Shown piece after piece: positions 16,290 through 25,752 of a stretch of DNA of 64,000 bases. Within the stretch, counting starts at the first letter, position 1; the number at the start of each line of letters is the position of its first letter. Where the stretch lies: NCBI GenBank assembly GCA_040756375.1, contig JBFLZC010000001.1:502901-566900 (forward strand), read 5' to 3'. The translations under genes were made by a program, and so were the position numbers. Below the pieces are notes generated by a model. The model worked only from the letters and a program-made list of their open reading frames with translations, searched no databases and was not told where the DNA came from. Source of the stretch: VGSG01 sp040756375 (GTDB lineage: Bacteria > Desulfobacterota > Desulfomonilia > Desulfomonilales > Desulfomonilaceae).

Positions 16290-19055
16290 CTAATGCTTGC
16301 CGCTTCTCGTCTCCACCAGCCTTCGAGCTTGAGTGGAGACTACTGCCGACACGTTCTTGCTCTTTGCCAGTTTGCGCAGCTCCAGCTCTCGGAGTTGGTT
16401 GAGCAGCTTGAGCGCGATGGGCACCGGTGTCTTGGAATTTGAACACAGGTTCATCTTCACGGTGTAAGAGCTTACCCATTCCTTGGTTTCCGCTATGTAC
16501 CGTAACACGTCGTCACAGACCGAACGGGACTTGGAAAGGGTCTCGATCTCCGACTCCTGGATCTTCGGAGATTTCACCGAGGCCAGGGCCACAAGTTTGT
16601 TTGAATCCCGAACCAGTAATTCCCGTGCCTCTTTGCTTCCGTTGAATGCCAGTTTGATCTTTTCCGCGACCCCCATATTACTGATGCGATGGTAGAGGCT
16701 TTCGTATTCCGATTCGGACAGCTCCCACTCGGGTAGCTCGCCGGGACGGGGCGTATTGCGGAACGCGTCCTCCATTTCACGGATCGCTTCGCTGATAAAA
16801 TCCCCGAGAGGTTTCTGAACGGTTTTCGGGAAGTCCTCGATAACGTCCCTCACCAGGAGACGCGTTCCGGTCCACGAGAGGATCGCAGCCATTGCCTGGA
16901 GCGGGTTTTCTTGTCCTCTGAGAGCAACGTGCAATACGTGCAGCCCGTCTCGGAAAATCTCACCGATACCCTCTTCGCAGGTGACGGTAACCCGCACCGG
17001 AACCGGAGAGCCTTCCAGCGCTGAGAGCACCTCGTACAGGTCCATCGCATCGGGGTGCCCTGAGATCAGGCGGAAACCGCCCTGCTCCGCATCCGCACCG
17101 CTCGGTCCTGCCGCGGGGATCTGGAGCAGCTTCTCCGCCTGGGTCGGCTCGATGTTTCGGATGTGGGAATGGGTACGTCGAACGAAGCGAAATCTTAGCT
17201 TCTGCTCGCGGAGGATTTCTTCCAGGGCTTGCGCCCCTTCCTGCTTCCCCCAGACGACACCGATGATCTTTCCTTGATTGACAAAGACCCGGCCCGAGTT
17301 GAGAGGTCCGTCTAGGACGATAGTTCCGGACCGTAGGCTCGCCTGAGTTGCTCGCATGAGTCCCGCGAGTCCGCAGAAGGAAAGATGCCCCTCCAACTTG
17401 ATCTGACCGTCACCAGCCAGCATCGATTCTTCGAAGGTTTCAATTCGTTTTCGAAATTGCGGATATTCGTGAGCCACTTCATAGAGCTTGGCACAGACCA
17501 AGGCGCTCGATTCCAGCATTTTCGGATTGTCCAGGATGGTCCGCAAAGTGTCGTGGCTCTGCCAGTGATCCAGTATGTATAGCGCGGTCTCTTCCAGCAG
17601 ACCTTCGCTCGTGCACGCACCCCGGATAACTGCTTCGTCTCGAATGACCTCTCTGACAAGGAAGTCCGAGATCCAGGGATGCATGTCGGACGCGAAAGCC
17701 CGCCGATACGTGGGCAGATCTATGGAGTTGAGAGTCTTCCTGGCTTCGTCCCTTAACTGCGCGGACTCGTCATGGGAGAGATAGCTAAGCAAGACCAACT
17801 TCTCCGTGGTGGATACGGGAGCTCTCCCCCTGGCCGCTGAGAGGCGAATGCTGTGATCGGTGGTGGGTGTCAGGTACTTGTGAACGGTCTTGGAGATTCT
17901 GACCTTGACCGCTTTGCGCACCAGGGGATGACTGTCCGTTGCCAGGGTTTCTCTGGCCCTTTCATCGTCACTGAAGACCAGTCGCACCTTATCCAGGACC
18001 GGCAGATTCTCAATCGGCATCTGGTCAAAAAGCTGATCTATTTTGGACAGCTCTTCCGAAATTCGATCTGAGGAGGTAACGCCTTCGTCCACGAGGCGCA
18101 TGGCTTCCAAGATGAGGTTTTGCATACCCACGTGGATTAGCTCGGGCACACCCCTTCCCCCTCGGGACACCACAAAGTTCGCACTCGGCCATGCCAGAAG
18201 ATGGCACGCGGCCTCCAGGCCGGCCATCTCGCCCAAGCTCGCGTTGGTAATCCTGCCCTCATTAAAGAAGAGTTTCCCCTCCGTACCCTCCGTTGTAAGC
18301 GTGCAGACCGCCTGTTTGGAATTCATCTCAAAAATCTCGGCAATCTCGAATATGTTCAGAATCTTCAGATTGCCTTCCACGCTCCACGTCCAGCTCTGGT
18401 CGCTTTCAAACGGGTCCTGATCGGGAGCGTACTCTAACGCGTCCATGATCAGATTGAGCGTATTCACCTTGATTTCATTGGTGAATCCTCCCGGGGGCGC
18501 ATGGAGGTACCGAAAGCGTGCGTCTCCCCAACGGAAGGCTTCAAAAAGTGCAGGGAGCCCGTCTTTGTCCCCTGATACTGCTCCCACCACTTTGCCGTCC
18601 TGGGTGAAGACCGTTGCACTCTCTCCGTTGGTACGCAACTCGATGGAAACCGTTCGATGGTTGTGATCGACGGCTTGGATCACTTCGCCCAGGCCCAGCA
18701 GCCCGATGTTTCCTCGGACTTCCTCCTCCCCTTCTTTGAGGCCTTCGGACTCCTGCGCGGCTCCGATCTGCTCGATCACCTTCATCACGATCTGATGAAT
18801 CGGCTCGGGCAATTCGGGCCGGTCTGCGCGAGAAAACCAGTTCCTGCACGCAGGAATCAAATTCTTACGGGCAAGGGTTGAAATCTCTCGATCGGCATCT
18901 CTGCTCAAGTAACAGAGGATTATCAGCGTGTCCCTGAGGGTGAACTCCGCTTGCATTCCCGCGGCTTGCAGTTTTTTGTCTCGTGAGGCTTTGGATCCGA
19001 TGAACTGCGAAACCCGTGGTCCAACCCTCACAACTGCCTTTTCAGTGTCGTCCAT
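16290..19055 (-). CDS. Large DUF4388 multidomain protein with HEAT-like segments
   Basis: About 921 residues. I see four DUF4388-like units: near residues 115-190 (GNIGLLGLGEVIQAV...GKVVGAVSGDK), 230-310 (GNLKILNIFEIAEIFE...GRITNASLGEM), 560-640 (GHLSFCGLAGLMRAT...GKIIGVVWGKQ) and 680-765 (less conserved). Helical HEAT-like stretches (TEKLVLLSYLSHDESAQLRD) separate them. DUF4388 is common in deltaproteobacterial signalling and motility regulators; precise function is unknown. There is no signal peptide or membrane span. The ATG at 19055 lacks a good ribosome site; a TTG at 19100 is an alternative. Confidence 0.8.
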   Translation of the reverse strand: MDDTEKAVVRVGPRVSQFIGSKASRDKKLQAAGMQAEFTLRDTLIILCYLSRDADREISTLARKNLIPACRNWFSRADRPELPEPIHQIVMKVIEQIGAAQESEGLKEGEEEVRGNIGLLGLGEVIQAVDHNHRTVSIELRTNGESATVFTQDGKVVGAVSGDKDGLPALFEAFRWGDARFRYLHAPPGGFTNEIKVNTLNLIMDALEYAPDQDPFESDQSWTWSVEGNLKILNIFEIAEIFEMNSKQAVCTLTTEGTEGKLFFNEGRITNASLGEMAGLEAACHLLAWPSANFVVSRGGRGVPELIHVGMQNLILEAMRLVDEGVTSSDRISEELSKIDQLFDQMPIENLPVLDKVRLVFSDDERARETLATDSHPLVRKAVKVRISKTVHKYLTPTTDHSIRLSAARGRAPVSTTEKLVLLSYLSHDESAQLRDEARKTLNSIDLPTYRRAFASDMHPWISDFLVREVIRDEAVIRGACTSEGLLEETALYILDHWQSHDTLRTILDNPKMLESSALVCAKLYEVAHEYPQFRKRIETFEESMLAGDGQIKLEGHLSFCGLAGLMRATQASLRSGTIVLDGPLNSGRVFVNQGKIIGVVWGKQEGAQALEEILREQKLRFRFVRRTHSHIRNIEPTQAEKLLQIPAAGPSGADAEQGGFRLISGHPDAMDLYEVLSALEGSPVPVRVTVTCEEGIGEIFRDGLHVLHVALRGQENPLQAMAAILSWTGTRLLVRDVIEDFPKTVQKPLGDFISEAIREMEDAFRNTPRPGELPEWELSESEYESLYHRISNMGVAEKIKLAFNGSKEARELLVRDSNKLVALASVKSPKIQESEIETLSKSRSVCDDVLRYIAETKEWVSSYTVKMNLCSNSKTPVPIALKLLNQLRELELRKLAKSKNVSAVVSTQARRLVETRSGKH

Positions 19056-19223
19056 GGGAGATGTGATTCCCGTTCCTGAGCCGAGCGGTTGATGTGGCAA
19101 AAACCTTGAATTCTCTTGCCGATAGTAAGATCCGGAGGCCTAATTTGTCAAGATTGCAGACAATGTTGAGGTTGCCACTATCCAGATCTTTGGGTATCCT
19201 GTGCATCCATACTATACAGCCGC

Positions 19224-19359
19224 GCATTGGAAATGAGCCATGCTTCAGTAGGGGCAGACCCGCGCGTCTGCCCAGGCCTGCCCAGGGCGCACGCGCAGGT
19301 GCGCGCCGTACAAGAAATGGCACAACGCATAGAGGCCAATTCCAATGCTTCGGTATATA
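19224..19359. repeat. Direct repeat copy 1 upstream of the TPR lipoprotein gene
   Basis: 136 bases, from GCATTGGAAATGAGCCA through a GTAGGGGCAGACCCGCG palindrome cluster to GCCAATTCCAATGCTTCGGT ending TATATA. It is repeated at 19401-19535 with about 80 percent match. The gene-free stretch 19056-19492 is largely made of these two copies. Confidence 0.8.
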
Positions 19360-19400
19360 ACTTCGCGAAATGATGAACATGCGCGAGTTTATTCAATCGT

Positions 19401-19535
19401 GCATTGAAAATAGGCCACGTGTCAGTAGGGGCAGACCCGCGGGTCTGCCCACGCCCGTCAAGGGCGCACACGCAGGTGCGCCCCTACAGGATATGGTGCA
19501 TCCAGTTGAAGCCAATTCCAATGCTTCAGTATATA
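19401..19535. repeat. Direct repeat copy 2 upstream of the TPR lipoprotein gene
   Basis: Second copy of the 136-base unit at 19224, 177 bases downstream of the first. It overlaps the apparent 5' end of the lipoprotein reading frame and ends with CTTCAGTATATAG, where TATATA could act as a -10 element. Confidence 0.8.
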
Positions 19536-20437
19536 GAGCCCCTGAATCCGTATGGCCACGTATTACCTTTGCAGCGAAACGAGTTCCGGGGTCGGTTCTC
19601 CTTCTCCTCGCCTTTGCCCTGATTGTGCTGCCGGGATGCGGCAAGAAAGTGGTGCAACAGGATCGCACAGTCTTCAATTTCGATGAAATCTTCTTCTGGA
19701 AAAAACCACCACCTCCGGAGCAAGAGCCGTGGAAAGCCAAGGGCCTGCGTTTGGCAAGGCAACGGGATTTCATCGGCGCAATCGAGGCGTTCAAGCGGCA
19801 AGTGGAGGAGGAGCCGGAAGAATTCTTTGGGTTCAATGCTCTTGCCGTCGCATACAAGAACTTGGGCGACCATTCCTTGGCCATGACAAACTACGAACGA
19901 GCACTTGAGTTTACCGATTCCGCGGAAGAAAAAGCCAAGGTGCTGGCAAACATCGGGAACCTGTACTACGCCGCGAACAAGCCCCAAGCGGCTCTCGGAT
20001 ATTACAAGGAGGCTGCATCCGAGTTCGACCAGAACCCCTTCTACCTCATCTTGATCGCCCGCGCCTTTATTTCGCTCAAAGAGCACGATCGAGCCCGAAA
20101 AGTACTAACCACGGTGGAAGAGAAGCCCCAGGCTCTGGAGAAGTACGAGTCCAGCGAGGACCAAGGAAGTGGCTACTTCCTGCTTGCCCAGTGCTACCTC
20201 TCCCTGGGAGACGAAGAACGGGTGCTCAAGTACACGGAGCGAGCGCTCAAAGCAAATCCGGACCGCTTTGTCCCCAGGCTGCGTCGGGAGCTTAATGACG
20301 AACGAAGCCTCCTCTACACATTGAAGGAAGATCGAGGCGTGAAAGATATATTGACACGATACGCGGATAAGCTCTCCCTGGGATCCTGGCTGGAACACTC
20401 CGACGGACTCGAAGCGATGAGCGGCAAACGAAAGTGA
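19493..20437 (+). CDS. TPR-repeat lipoprotein
   Basis: About 314 residues. A hydrophobic segment ending in the lipobox LPGC (GSVLLLLAFALIVLPGCGKK) marks a lipoprotein. After a short linker come about four TPR-like helical pairs (AIEAFKRQVEEEPEEFFGFN, LAVAYKNLGDHSLAMTNYER, and so on) up to about residue 250. A TPR lipoprotein normally acts as an envelope scaffold; the partner is unknown. The start is unclear: the ATG at 19493 gives a long n-region and lies inside the repeated DNA. The frame is open up to 19370. A start nearer the lipobox, perhaps a non-ATG codon, is possible. Confidence 0.75.
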   Translation: MVHPVEANSNASVYRAPESVWPRITFAAKRVPGSVLLLLAFALIVLPGCGKKVVQQDRTVFNFDEIFFWKKPPPPEQEPWKAKGLRLARQRDFIGAIEAFKRQVEEEPEEFFGFNALAVAYKNLGDHSLAMTNYERALEFTDSAEEKAKVLANIGNLYYAANKPQAALGYYKEAASEFDQNPFYLILIARAFISLKEHDRARKVLTTVEEKPQALEKYESSEDQGSGYFLLAQCYLSLGDEERVLKYTERALKANPDRFVPRLRRELNDERSLLYTLKEDRGVKDILTRYADKLSLGSWLEHSDGLEAMSGKRK

Positions 20438-20604
20438 TAGACAACCTCTCACGCGCTGAGATCGTTAGCTTACCCGGGCGTATTCCTTCAGATACTCAGG
20501 GTGAGGCGGTCAGATCGGGGCAAATCGCGCGGGCCAATGCCGTCACCCCGGCCAAGGGCCATGATCTATCCGCCCCAACCGGACGTGCAAATACTCCCGT
20601 ACTA

Positions 20605-20680
20605 TTGGTGCCACGGACGTGTCCCGCACATCGGGGGACTCGTCCGTGCACGGATGAGCTTCGCACATCCGTGGCACCAA
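20605..20680. repeat. Intergenic inverted repeat TTGGTGCCACGGA
   Basis: 13-base arms TTGGTGCCACGGA and TCCGTGGCACCAA are separated by 50 bases that contain a weaker inner stem. A second small hairpin, GACCGGC...GCCGGTC, follows near 20697-20733. The rest of the gene-free stretch 20438-21024 shows no gene that I can support. Confidence 0.7.
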
Positions 20681-21024
20681 ACAAAGTTCGTGTGGACCGG
20701 CGAAATGCTTGTGAACCGGCAAGATGCCGGTCCTACTAAGAGTAGACGCAATGACAATCTTTCACTGCTGTTAACTGAATAGATACTATGCGGGCCACGA
20801 TTCGCGATGGACAGAAGCACTCTGACATGATAATTGTGCGGTTTGTGGCCCAAGCAGCCAACCCCCAAAGAACAGCAGCTATATTCACTTGACGGCCGGT
20901 AGAGGCCTTGATAGTGGGACATCCCAGGTTTCTCCCGGAGCGCGAGCGAGTGGACAGCGGCCGGACGCATGTCTACATTGATGCTGTATAATAAGAGAGA
21001 ATGCCTCAATCCGGAGGAGAGGCT

Positions 21025-22638
21025 GTGTCCACGGAAGCGATGAGAGACAGATTCGGGAAATTGCTTGCCAACGCCGGTCAGATGTACTGGGAACTCGACC
21101 GGGATTTCAAGGTCGTCTATGCCAACGATCTGCTGATAGAGACCTTTAGCGACCCAGTTGGGATGCTGTGTTTCGAGTTCATGGCGGGTAGGCTCGAACC
21201 GTGCCAGGAGTGCCCTGCTCAAAGAGTATTTGAGGGCGCCGAGCGTGCCACGTCCGAGCGGATGAGGATCACCAGCTCCGGAAAGGCCATTTGGGTCCAG
21301 CACACGGCTACCCCCATAAGAAATGGCGAAGGCAAGGTCGCCGGCGTGGCAGAGCTGATGATCGACATGACCCAGCGAAAAGAGATGGAAGAATGGCTCC
21401 GGGATTCGGAACGGCTTTACCGGAATCTCGTGGAGCAAGTTCCGGACATCCTCTTCTCTCTGGACGCGGAAGGTCGCTTTGCTTTTGTGAATACTCAGGT
21501 GGAGAAATTCCTCGGCTACCCGGTTCACGCAATCCTCGAAACGCAACTCGTTCAGTACGTGGCGCCGGAAGACAAGCAGCGGGTATACAAGATTCTCGAA
21601 CTCCAGCCCGAAGAGATATGGGACGAAGAAGTGGGCATGTTGGATGCCCAGGGCAACAAGAAGTTCGCAAGAATCCGCTGTAAAGCCGCGTTCAATGGCG
21701 AGCCTCGCCCGAGTGCTTACGATGGCGTGATGCGGGATAGAACCGAGCGCCGTAAGCTAGAAGAGGATCTTAGGGCGTCTCGAGAGGCATTGGTCGAAAA
21801 GATCAGGATAATCGACGAGCTGTATGAGCACATCGTCGAATCGGGGAAATGTAAGGCCATCGAAGAACATACCGCAGAGGTTGCGCACGAATTGCGCCAA
21901 CCCTTGGCAATCATTGGAGGGTTCGCGCGACGCATAGCCAAGCAACTCGACACGCCGGGGAGGCTCGATCGAGACAGACAAAGACAGTATCTGGAGATCA
22001 TCGTCACCGAAATCCATAGACTCGAGAAGATCCTGGACCGTCTCATCGAGTTTACCAAACGCAATCAAGTCAATCTCCAGCCGGTTAACCCCAATGACCT
22101 GATCGAATACATAATCGAGATTACAACAGCCCGGATGAGCGACAAGCGCATCAAGCTCGTGAAGAACCTGGGGCCGGAGATCGGCGAGATCCCATTGGAT
22201 CCCGGGCGCTTCCAGCAACTGGTTTTGAACCTGGTCTCTAATGCCATCGATGCCTCGCCGATTGGCGGGACGATTGAGATAGAGACAGGAGCTTCAATCC
22301 CCAGCGCAAAGGCGGTGCGAACCGGAGAGCTGGAATCCGAGAGCTTCTTCGAGATGAAGATTCGCAATAGCGGGCCAAAGATTTCGCCTGAGGCCCTGCA
22401 GCAGATTTTTAACCCCTTCTACAGCACCAAACCTCATGGCTCCGGCATCGGACTGGCAGTATCAAAGAAGATCGTGGAAGACCATTTTGGGTCCATCTCC
22501 GTGAGATCGGACGATGAGGGGACCACGTTCACGGTCTGGCTTCCTGTGACAGCGCCCGATCAGAGGCGTTATGCGCTTCTTTTCCGCAATGCCGATTCCA
22601 TTTTCGGCCCCGAAAGCAGCCCACCCAGCGCTCAGTAG
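21025..22638 (+). CDS. PAS-domain sensor histidine kinase, no adjacent regulator
   Basis: About 537 residues: PAS 1 (about 15-120, YWELDRDFKVVYANDLLIET), PAS 2 (about 135-245, QVPDILFSLDAEGRFAFVNT), coiled-coil linker, HisKA with EVAHELRQPLAIIGGF (phospho-His near 292) and HATPase with NLVSNAIDAS and GSGIGLAVSKKIVEDH. The G1 box reads RNSGP where DxGxG is usual. No membrane spans, so it is a cytosolic sensor. I chose GTG 21025 because GGAGGAG precedes it by seven bases; ATG 21001 is an alternative. TATAAT at 20987 would put the transcript start near 21000, which also favours 21025. No response regulator gene is nearby. Confidence 0.88.
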   Translation: MSTEAMRDRFGKLLANAGQMYWELDRDFKVVYANDLLIETFSDPVGMLCFEFMAGRLEPCQECPAQRVFEGAERATSERMRITSSGKAIWVQHTATPIRNGEGKVAGVAELMIDMTQRKEMEEWLRDSERLYRNLVEQVPDILFSLDAEGRFAFVNTQVEKFLGYPVHAILETQLVQYVAPEDKQRVYKILELQPEEIWDEEVGMLDAQGNKKFARIRCKAAFNGEPRPSAYDGVMRDRTERRKLEEDLRASREALVEKIRIIDELYEHIVESGKCKAIEEHTAEVAHELRQPLAIIGGFARRIAKQLDTPGRLDRDRQRQYLEIIVTEIHRLEKILDRLIEFTKRNQVNLQPVNPNDLIEYIIEITTARMSDKRIKLVKNLGPEIGEIPLDPGRFQQLVLNLVSNAIDASPIGGTIEIETGASIPSAKAVRTGELESESFFEMKIRNSGPKISPEALQQIFNPFYSTKPHGSGIGLAVSKKIVEDHFGSISVRSDDEGTTFTVWLPVTAPDQRRYALLFRNADSIFGPESSPPSAQ

Positions 22639-22658
22639 CCTCTGGTTCGTCCTCAGCC

Positions 22659-22753
22659 GTAGGTCGGATTGAGTCCCGCGTTCTGCGCGGGACTCAATCC
22701 GACATCATGTCCAAAGCAACGTGTCGGGTTTCGCTGGGCTCAACCCGACCTAC
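22659..22753. repeat. Intergenic repeat pair, GTAGGTCGG...CCGACCTAC family
   Basis: Two nested hairpins: TCGGATTGAGTCCCGCG pairs with CGCGGGACTCAATCCGA, and GTCGGGTTTCGC pairs imperfectly within the second half, ending CCCGACCTAC. Relatives lie at 23836, 44682 and 45006. Confidence 0.75.
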
Positions 22754-22810
22754 CTTGATACACCGTTTGTTAGCGCGGTGAAATTAGATATGGCAGTAGT
22801 ATCAGCTTAT

Positions 22811-23707
22811 TCACAGCGAAGCCCGTAGAGCATCTTCGATACGGGGGTGCTTGAACTCAAATCCGTTTTCCCTGAGCACCTGTGGGATCACCCGTTGCCC
22901 TTCCAGAACTATCGAGCCCAACTCCCCCATTACCAGCTGAATCATAAACCCCGGAGCCGGAAAGAAGCTGGGCCTGTGCAAAACATGACCGATGGTTCCG
23001 GCCAGGTCCGCATTTCTCACAGGACCCGGGGCCGTGAAGTTTACCGGCCCGCTGATCTTTTGATTTTCGATCACAAAGAGGGATGCCCGGCACAAGTCCT
23101 CCACATGAATCCAAGAGAACCATTGCTTCCCGCTACCAAGCGGACCGCCAACAAAGAGCTTGAAGGGCAGAGTCATCTGGCCCAAAGCCCCTCCCCCTCG
23201 TCCCAGCACCACGCCGAAGCGAGTGATTACCACGCGCACACCTTTATCGCGGGCCCTTATGGCCTCTGCTTCCCAATCTTTGGCCAGGGTCGCCATGAAA
23301 TCCGTGCCCGGTGGAGAAGCCTCCGTTAGCTCTTCGTCGCCACAGAACCCGTAATACCCTACCCCGGAGGTGCTCACGAGCGTCACCCGTGAGCTCGCGT
23401 CCGCAGCTATGGCGTCCACCAAGTTGCGCGTGATGTTCAAGCGGCCTTCACGCACAAGCTTCTTGTACTGCTCGCTCCATCTGTGAAAAATTGTGACGCC
23501 GGCCAGGTTGATCAGCACGTCACTGCGGCCCGCCTCTTCTTGCCACGGACCAGCCTTGGTGGCATCTGATGCGATTTGTTTGATTTGTGCCGGCAGGCGT
23601 GAGGACTGATGCCGCGCGATCACCGTGACTTCGTGCCCGTGCTCGAGGAGAAACTTGCTCAAGGCCGTACCCACGAAGCCGGTGCCGCCGGTGATAAAGA
23701 TCTTCAT
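22811..23707 (-). CDS. YfcH/TIGR01777-family NAD-dependent epimerase-like protein
   Basis: 298 residues with the extended SDR dinucleotide motif GGTGFVGTAL at residues 7-16, the NLAGVTIFHRWSEQYKK segment and STSGVGYYG typical of the TIGR01777 (YfcH/SulA-homologue) family, plus WFSWIHVEDL and the C-terminal PQVLRENGFEFKHP. The substrate is unknown; the family is linked to cell division or envelope in some bacteria without a proven reaction. The start has GGAGGGGAG upstream. It appears to be a single-gene unit flanked by repeats. Confidence 0.9.
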   Translation of the reverse strand: MKIFITGGTGFVGTALSKFLLEHGHEVTVIARHQSSRLPAQIKQIASDATKAGPWQEEAGRSDVLINLAGVTIFHRWSEQYKKLVREGRLNITRNLVDAIAADASSRVTLVSTSGVGYYGFCGDEELTEASPPGTDFMATLAKDWEAEAIRARDKGVRVVITRFGVVLGRGGGALGQMTLPFKLFVGGPLGSGKQWFSWIHVEDLCRASLFVIENQKISGPVNFTAPGPVRNADLAGTIGHVLHRPSFFPAPGFMIQLVMGELGSIVLEGQRVIPQVLRENGFEFKHPRIEDALRASL

Positions 23708-23728
23708 GGCTCCCCTCCTCGAAGCAAG

Positions 23729-24014
23729 ACCGCGAACGATGCGGTTCCCTCGCGGACGCGAGGTTCACCACATCTTACGTCCTTGAATCGAAGTTCCTCA
23801 TCAGAAAGGCGCAGGTCAAGGGGTAGTTTTAGTTGGTAGGTCGGGTAGAGCTAGGCGACCCCCCCCCACGATTAGCTTGGAAGTTATGTCGGATTTCGTC
23901 CCGAGCATAACGCGGGACTCAATCCGACCTACGCCCTTTCGTGAACTGCGTCACACGGGAGAAGACCGCGACCAATGCGGTTCTCCCGCGGTACGCGGGA
24001 TCACCGCATCCTAG
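23729..24014. repeat. Cluster of three intergenic repeats
   Basis: The stretch 23708-24017 has no gene. It holds a GATGCGGTTCCCTCGCGG...CACCACATC element at 23729-23776, a GTAGGTCGG...CCGACCTAC element at 23836-23932 containing a run of nine C, and a second GATGCGG-type element at 23952-24014. Confidence 0.7.
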
Positions 24015-24017
24015 GTG

Positions 24018-24593
24018 CTAATGAACAGGTGGCTCTTCGCCGCCCAACACGATTTGCTGCACTGCCCCACACGATGGTTGTTCGTTATCCGGTTGTTCCC
24101 ATTCCGCGCACACGTCGGTGTCCCGAGCAGGCCTTGCTTCAACGATTTCCAGTTCGTATTGGAGCGGCGCACCTGCAAGCGGGTGGTTCAAGTCAATGAC
24201 GATGCTGTTTTCCCTAATTTCGCGAATCATGACCGTATCCGGCGCATTGTCATCACCAGTCACTATGGGGAGTTCCATTCCCGGAAAGGGCTCAAACCCC
24301 GGAGGGAAGTGGAATTCCGCGCGATCCTTCTCGATCAAGAACTCAGGACGGCGGATACCGAAGGCTTCTTCCGGGGGAACCACGAATGAGAGTTTTTCGC
24401 CCGGGGAATGCCCAAGAAGGCGCTGTTCCAGGCCCGGAACCACGTGCCGAAACCCGGTCACAAAATCCATCTCCTCTGGTGTGGTCCCTCCCTTGAGCAC
24501 TGGGCCGTCCTGAATTCGCACCGTATACCTGATCTTCACGTAACACTTGGATTCGACGATCTTATAAGGATCGCAGGCACTTATTTCGTTCAT
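24018..24593 (-). CDS. SlyD-like FKBP-type peptidyl-prolyl isomerase
   Basis: 191 residues. The FKBP core shows VVPGLEQRLLGHSPGEKLSF, PPEEAFG and the typical SlyD end NHPLAGAPLQYELEIVEARP, with an inserted flap domain between about 85 and 140. It catalyses proline isomerisation and acts as a folding chaperone in the cytosol. The histidine-rich metal-binding tail of E. coli SlyD is missing; the tail has two cysteines (DVCAEW, PSCGAV). AGGAGAAG precedes the ATG. Confidence 0.92.
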   Translation of the reverse strand: MNEISACDPYKIVESKCYVKIRYTVRIQDGPVLKGGTTPEEMDFVTGFRHVVPGLEQRLLGHSPGEKLSFVVPPEEAFGIRRPEFLIEKDRAEFHFPPGFEPFPGMELPIVTGDDNAPDTVMIREIRENSIVIDLNHPLAGAPLQYELEIVEARPARDTDVCAEWEQPDNEQPSCGAVQQIVLGGEEPPVH

Positions 24594-24699
24594 ACCGCTC
24601 TTCTCCTATCTGCAATTCGTCGTCTCGTCTAACCAGCTACCGGCAATAATACGGACGCGCTGCAAGCCTAGCAAAGTGTAGGAGTTTTTGGGGAGGGGT

Positions 24700-24731
24700 C
24701 CGGGGAGGCCGAACAAAAAGGGCCTCCCCGG
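24700..24731 (-). terminator. Hairpin terminator after the peptide-ABC ATPase gene
   Basis: CCGGGGAGGCC and GGCCTCCCCGG arms around GAACAAAAAG, 47 bases after the stop at 24778; the flanks GGAGTTTTTGG and CTTTCAAAAGC extend the repeat. Same family as 12482. Confidence 0.7.
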
Positions 24732-24777
24732 CTACTCTTTCAAAAGCTTCTAGATGCCGCAAGGGCTTCCAGTGCTG

Positions 24778-25752
24778 CTATTCTCTCATCCAGCAGCGGA
24801 CTAGGTGGCCGGAGCGCTTCCTTTCCAAAATAGGCGGTTCGTCGCATATGGCCCCACGTTCAGGGCAACGATCCTTGAACGTACATCCAGAGGGAAGATG
24901 CCGCAGATCCGGCACCAGGCCCGGAATAACGTGCAGCCGCTTTTTCGCGGGCATCTTTGCCCTTTCGATCTTCGGTATCGACTTGAGCAGGCCGATGGTG
25001 TAGGGGTGCTGCGGCGAAGCAAACATGCTCTTCGCAGGCGCTTCTTCCACAATCATGCCGGTGTACATCACTGCGACCCGGTCGGCCATTTCCGCGACCA
25101 CGCCCAGATCGTGAGTGATCAGAATGATTCCCGTGCCCAGCCTTTGTTTGATGTCGTTCATAAGCTCAAGAATCTGGGCCTGTATAGTCACATCCAAAGC
25201 AGTGGAAGGCTCGTCCGCAAGCATCAGCTTGGGATCACATGCCAGGGCCATCGCGATCATCACTCTCTGGCGCATTCCGCCGCTCAACTGGTGAGGGTAA
25301 TCCTTGGCGCGCTTTTCCGGGGACGGAATCCCTACCTTTTGCAGCATCTCTACGGACGCAGCTGCGGCCTGTGCTCGGTTCATGCTGCGGTGCACTCGGA
25401 ACACTTCACCGATCTGATCTTCCACTCGAAAGACCGGATTGAGCGAAGTCATGGGCTCCTGAAAGATCATGGAGATGTCATTGCCCCTGATCTTGCGCAT
25501 TTGAGCTTCATTCAGGCTCAGGAGATCCGTTCCTTCGAACAGGACTCGGCCTCCAACGATCTTGCCCGGTGGCGACGGCACCAGTCGCATAATGGAAAGT
25601 GCGGTCACACTCTTCCCGCAACCGGATTCGCCCACCAGACCGAGGGTTTCTCCCTGGTCCAGGTGCAGATCTACGCTGTCCACAGCCACCGCGACATCAT
25701 CGCCGGACTCGAAGACGGTGCGGAGACCTTCAATTTGGAGGAGCCTGTTCAT
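24778..25752 (-). CDS. Peptide/nickel-type ABC transporter ATPase (DppD/OppD-like), orphan
   Basis: 324 residues with Walker A GESGCGKS, Q-loop FQEPMTSLNP, signature LSGGMRQR, Walker B LMLADEP and switch ITHDLG. The C-terminal extension with HPYTIGLLKSIP and CTFKDRCPERGAIC is the oligopeptide-binding-protein-associated domain of DppD/OppD proteins, with conserved cysteines. It normally pairs with a second ATPase, two permeases and a binding protein, none of which are here, so it must work with subunits elsewhere or be a remnant. The ATG at 25752 has no good ribosome site. Confidence 0.9.
   Translation of the reverse strand: MNRLLQIEGLRTVFESGDDVAVAVDSVDLHLDQGETLGLVGESGCGKSVTALSIMRLVPSPPGKIVGGRVLFEGTDLLSLNEAQMRKIRGNDISMIFQEPMTSLNPVFRVEDQIGEVFRVHRSMNRAQAAAASVEMLQKVGIPSPEKRAKDYPHQLSGGMRQRVMIAMALACDPKLMLADEPSTALDVTIQAQILELMNDIKQRLGTGIILITHDLGVVAEMADRVAVMYTGMIVEEAPAKSMFASPQHPYTIGLLKSIPKIERAKMPAKKRLHVIPGLVPDLRHLPSGCTFKDRCPERGAICDEPPILERKRSGHLVRCWMRE

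Noticed and set aside
20602..21546. 314-codon minus-strand frame over the histidine kinase 5' end
   Set aside because: Overlaps a PAS domain in antisense and runs through an intergenic inverted repeat; composition not protein-like.
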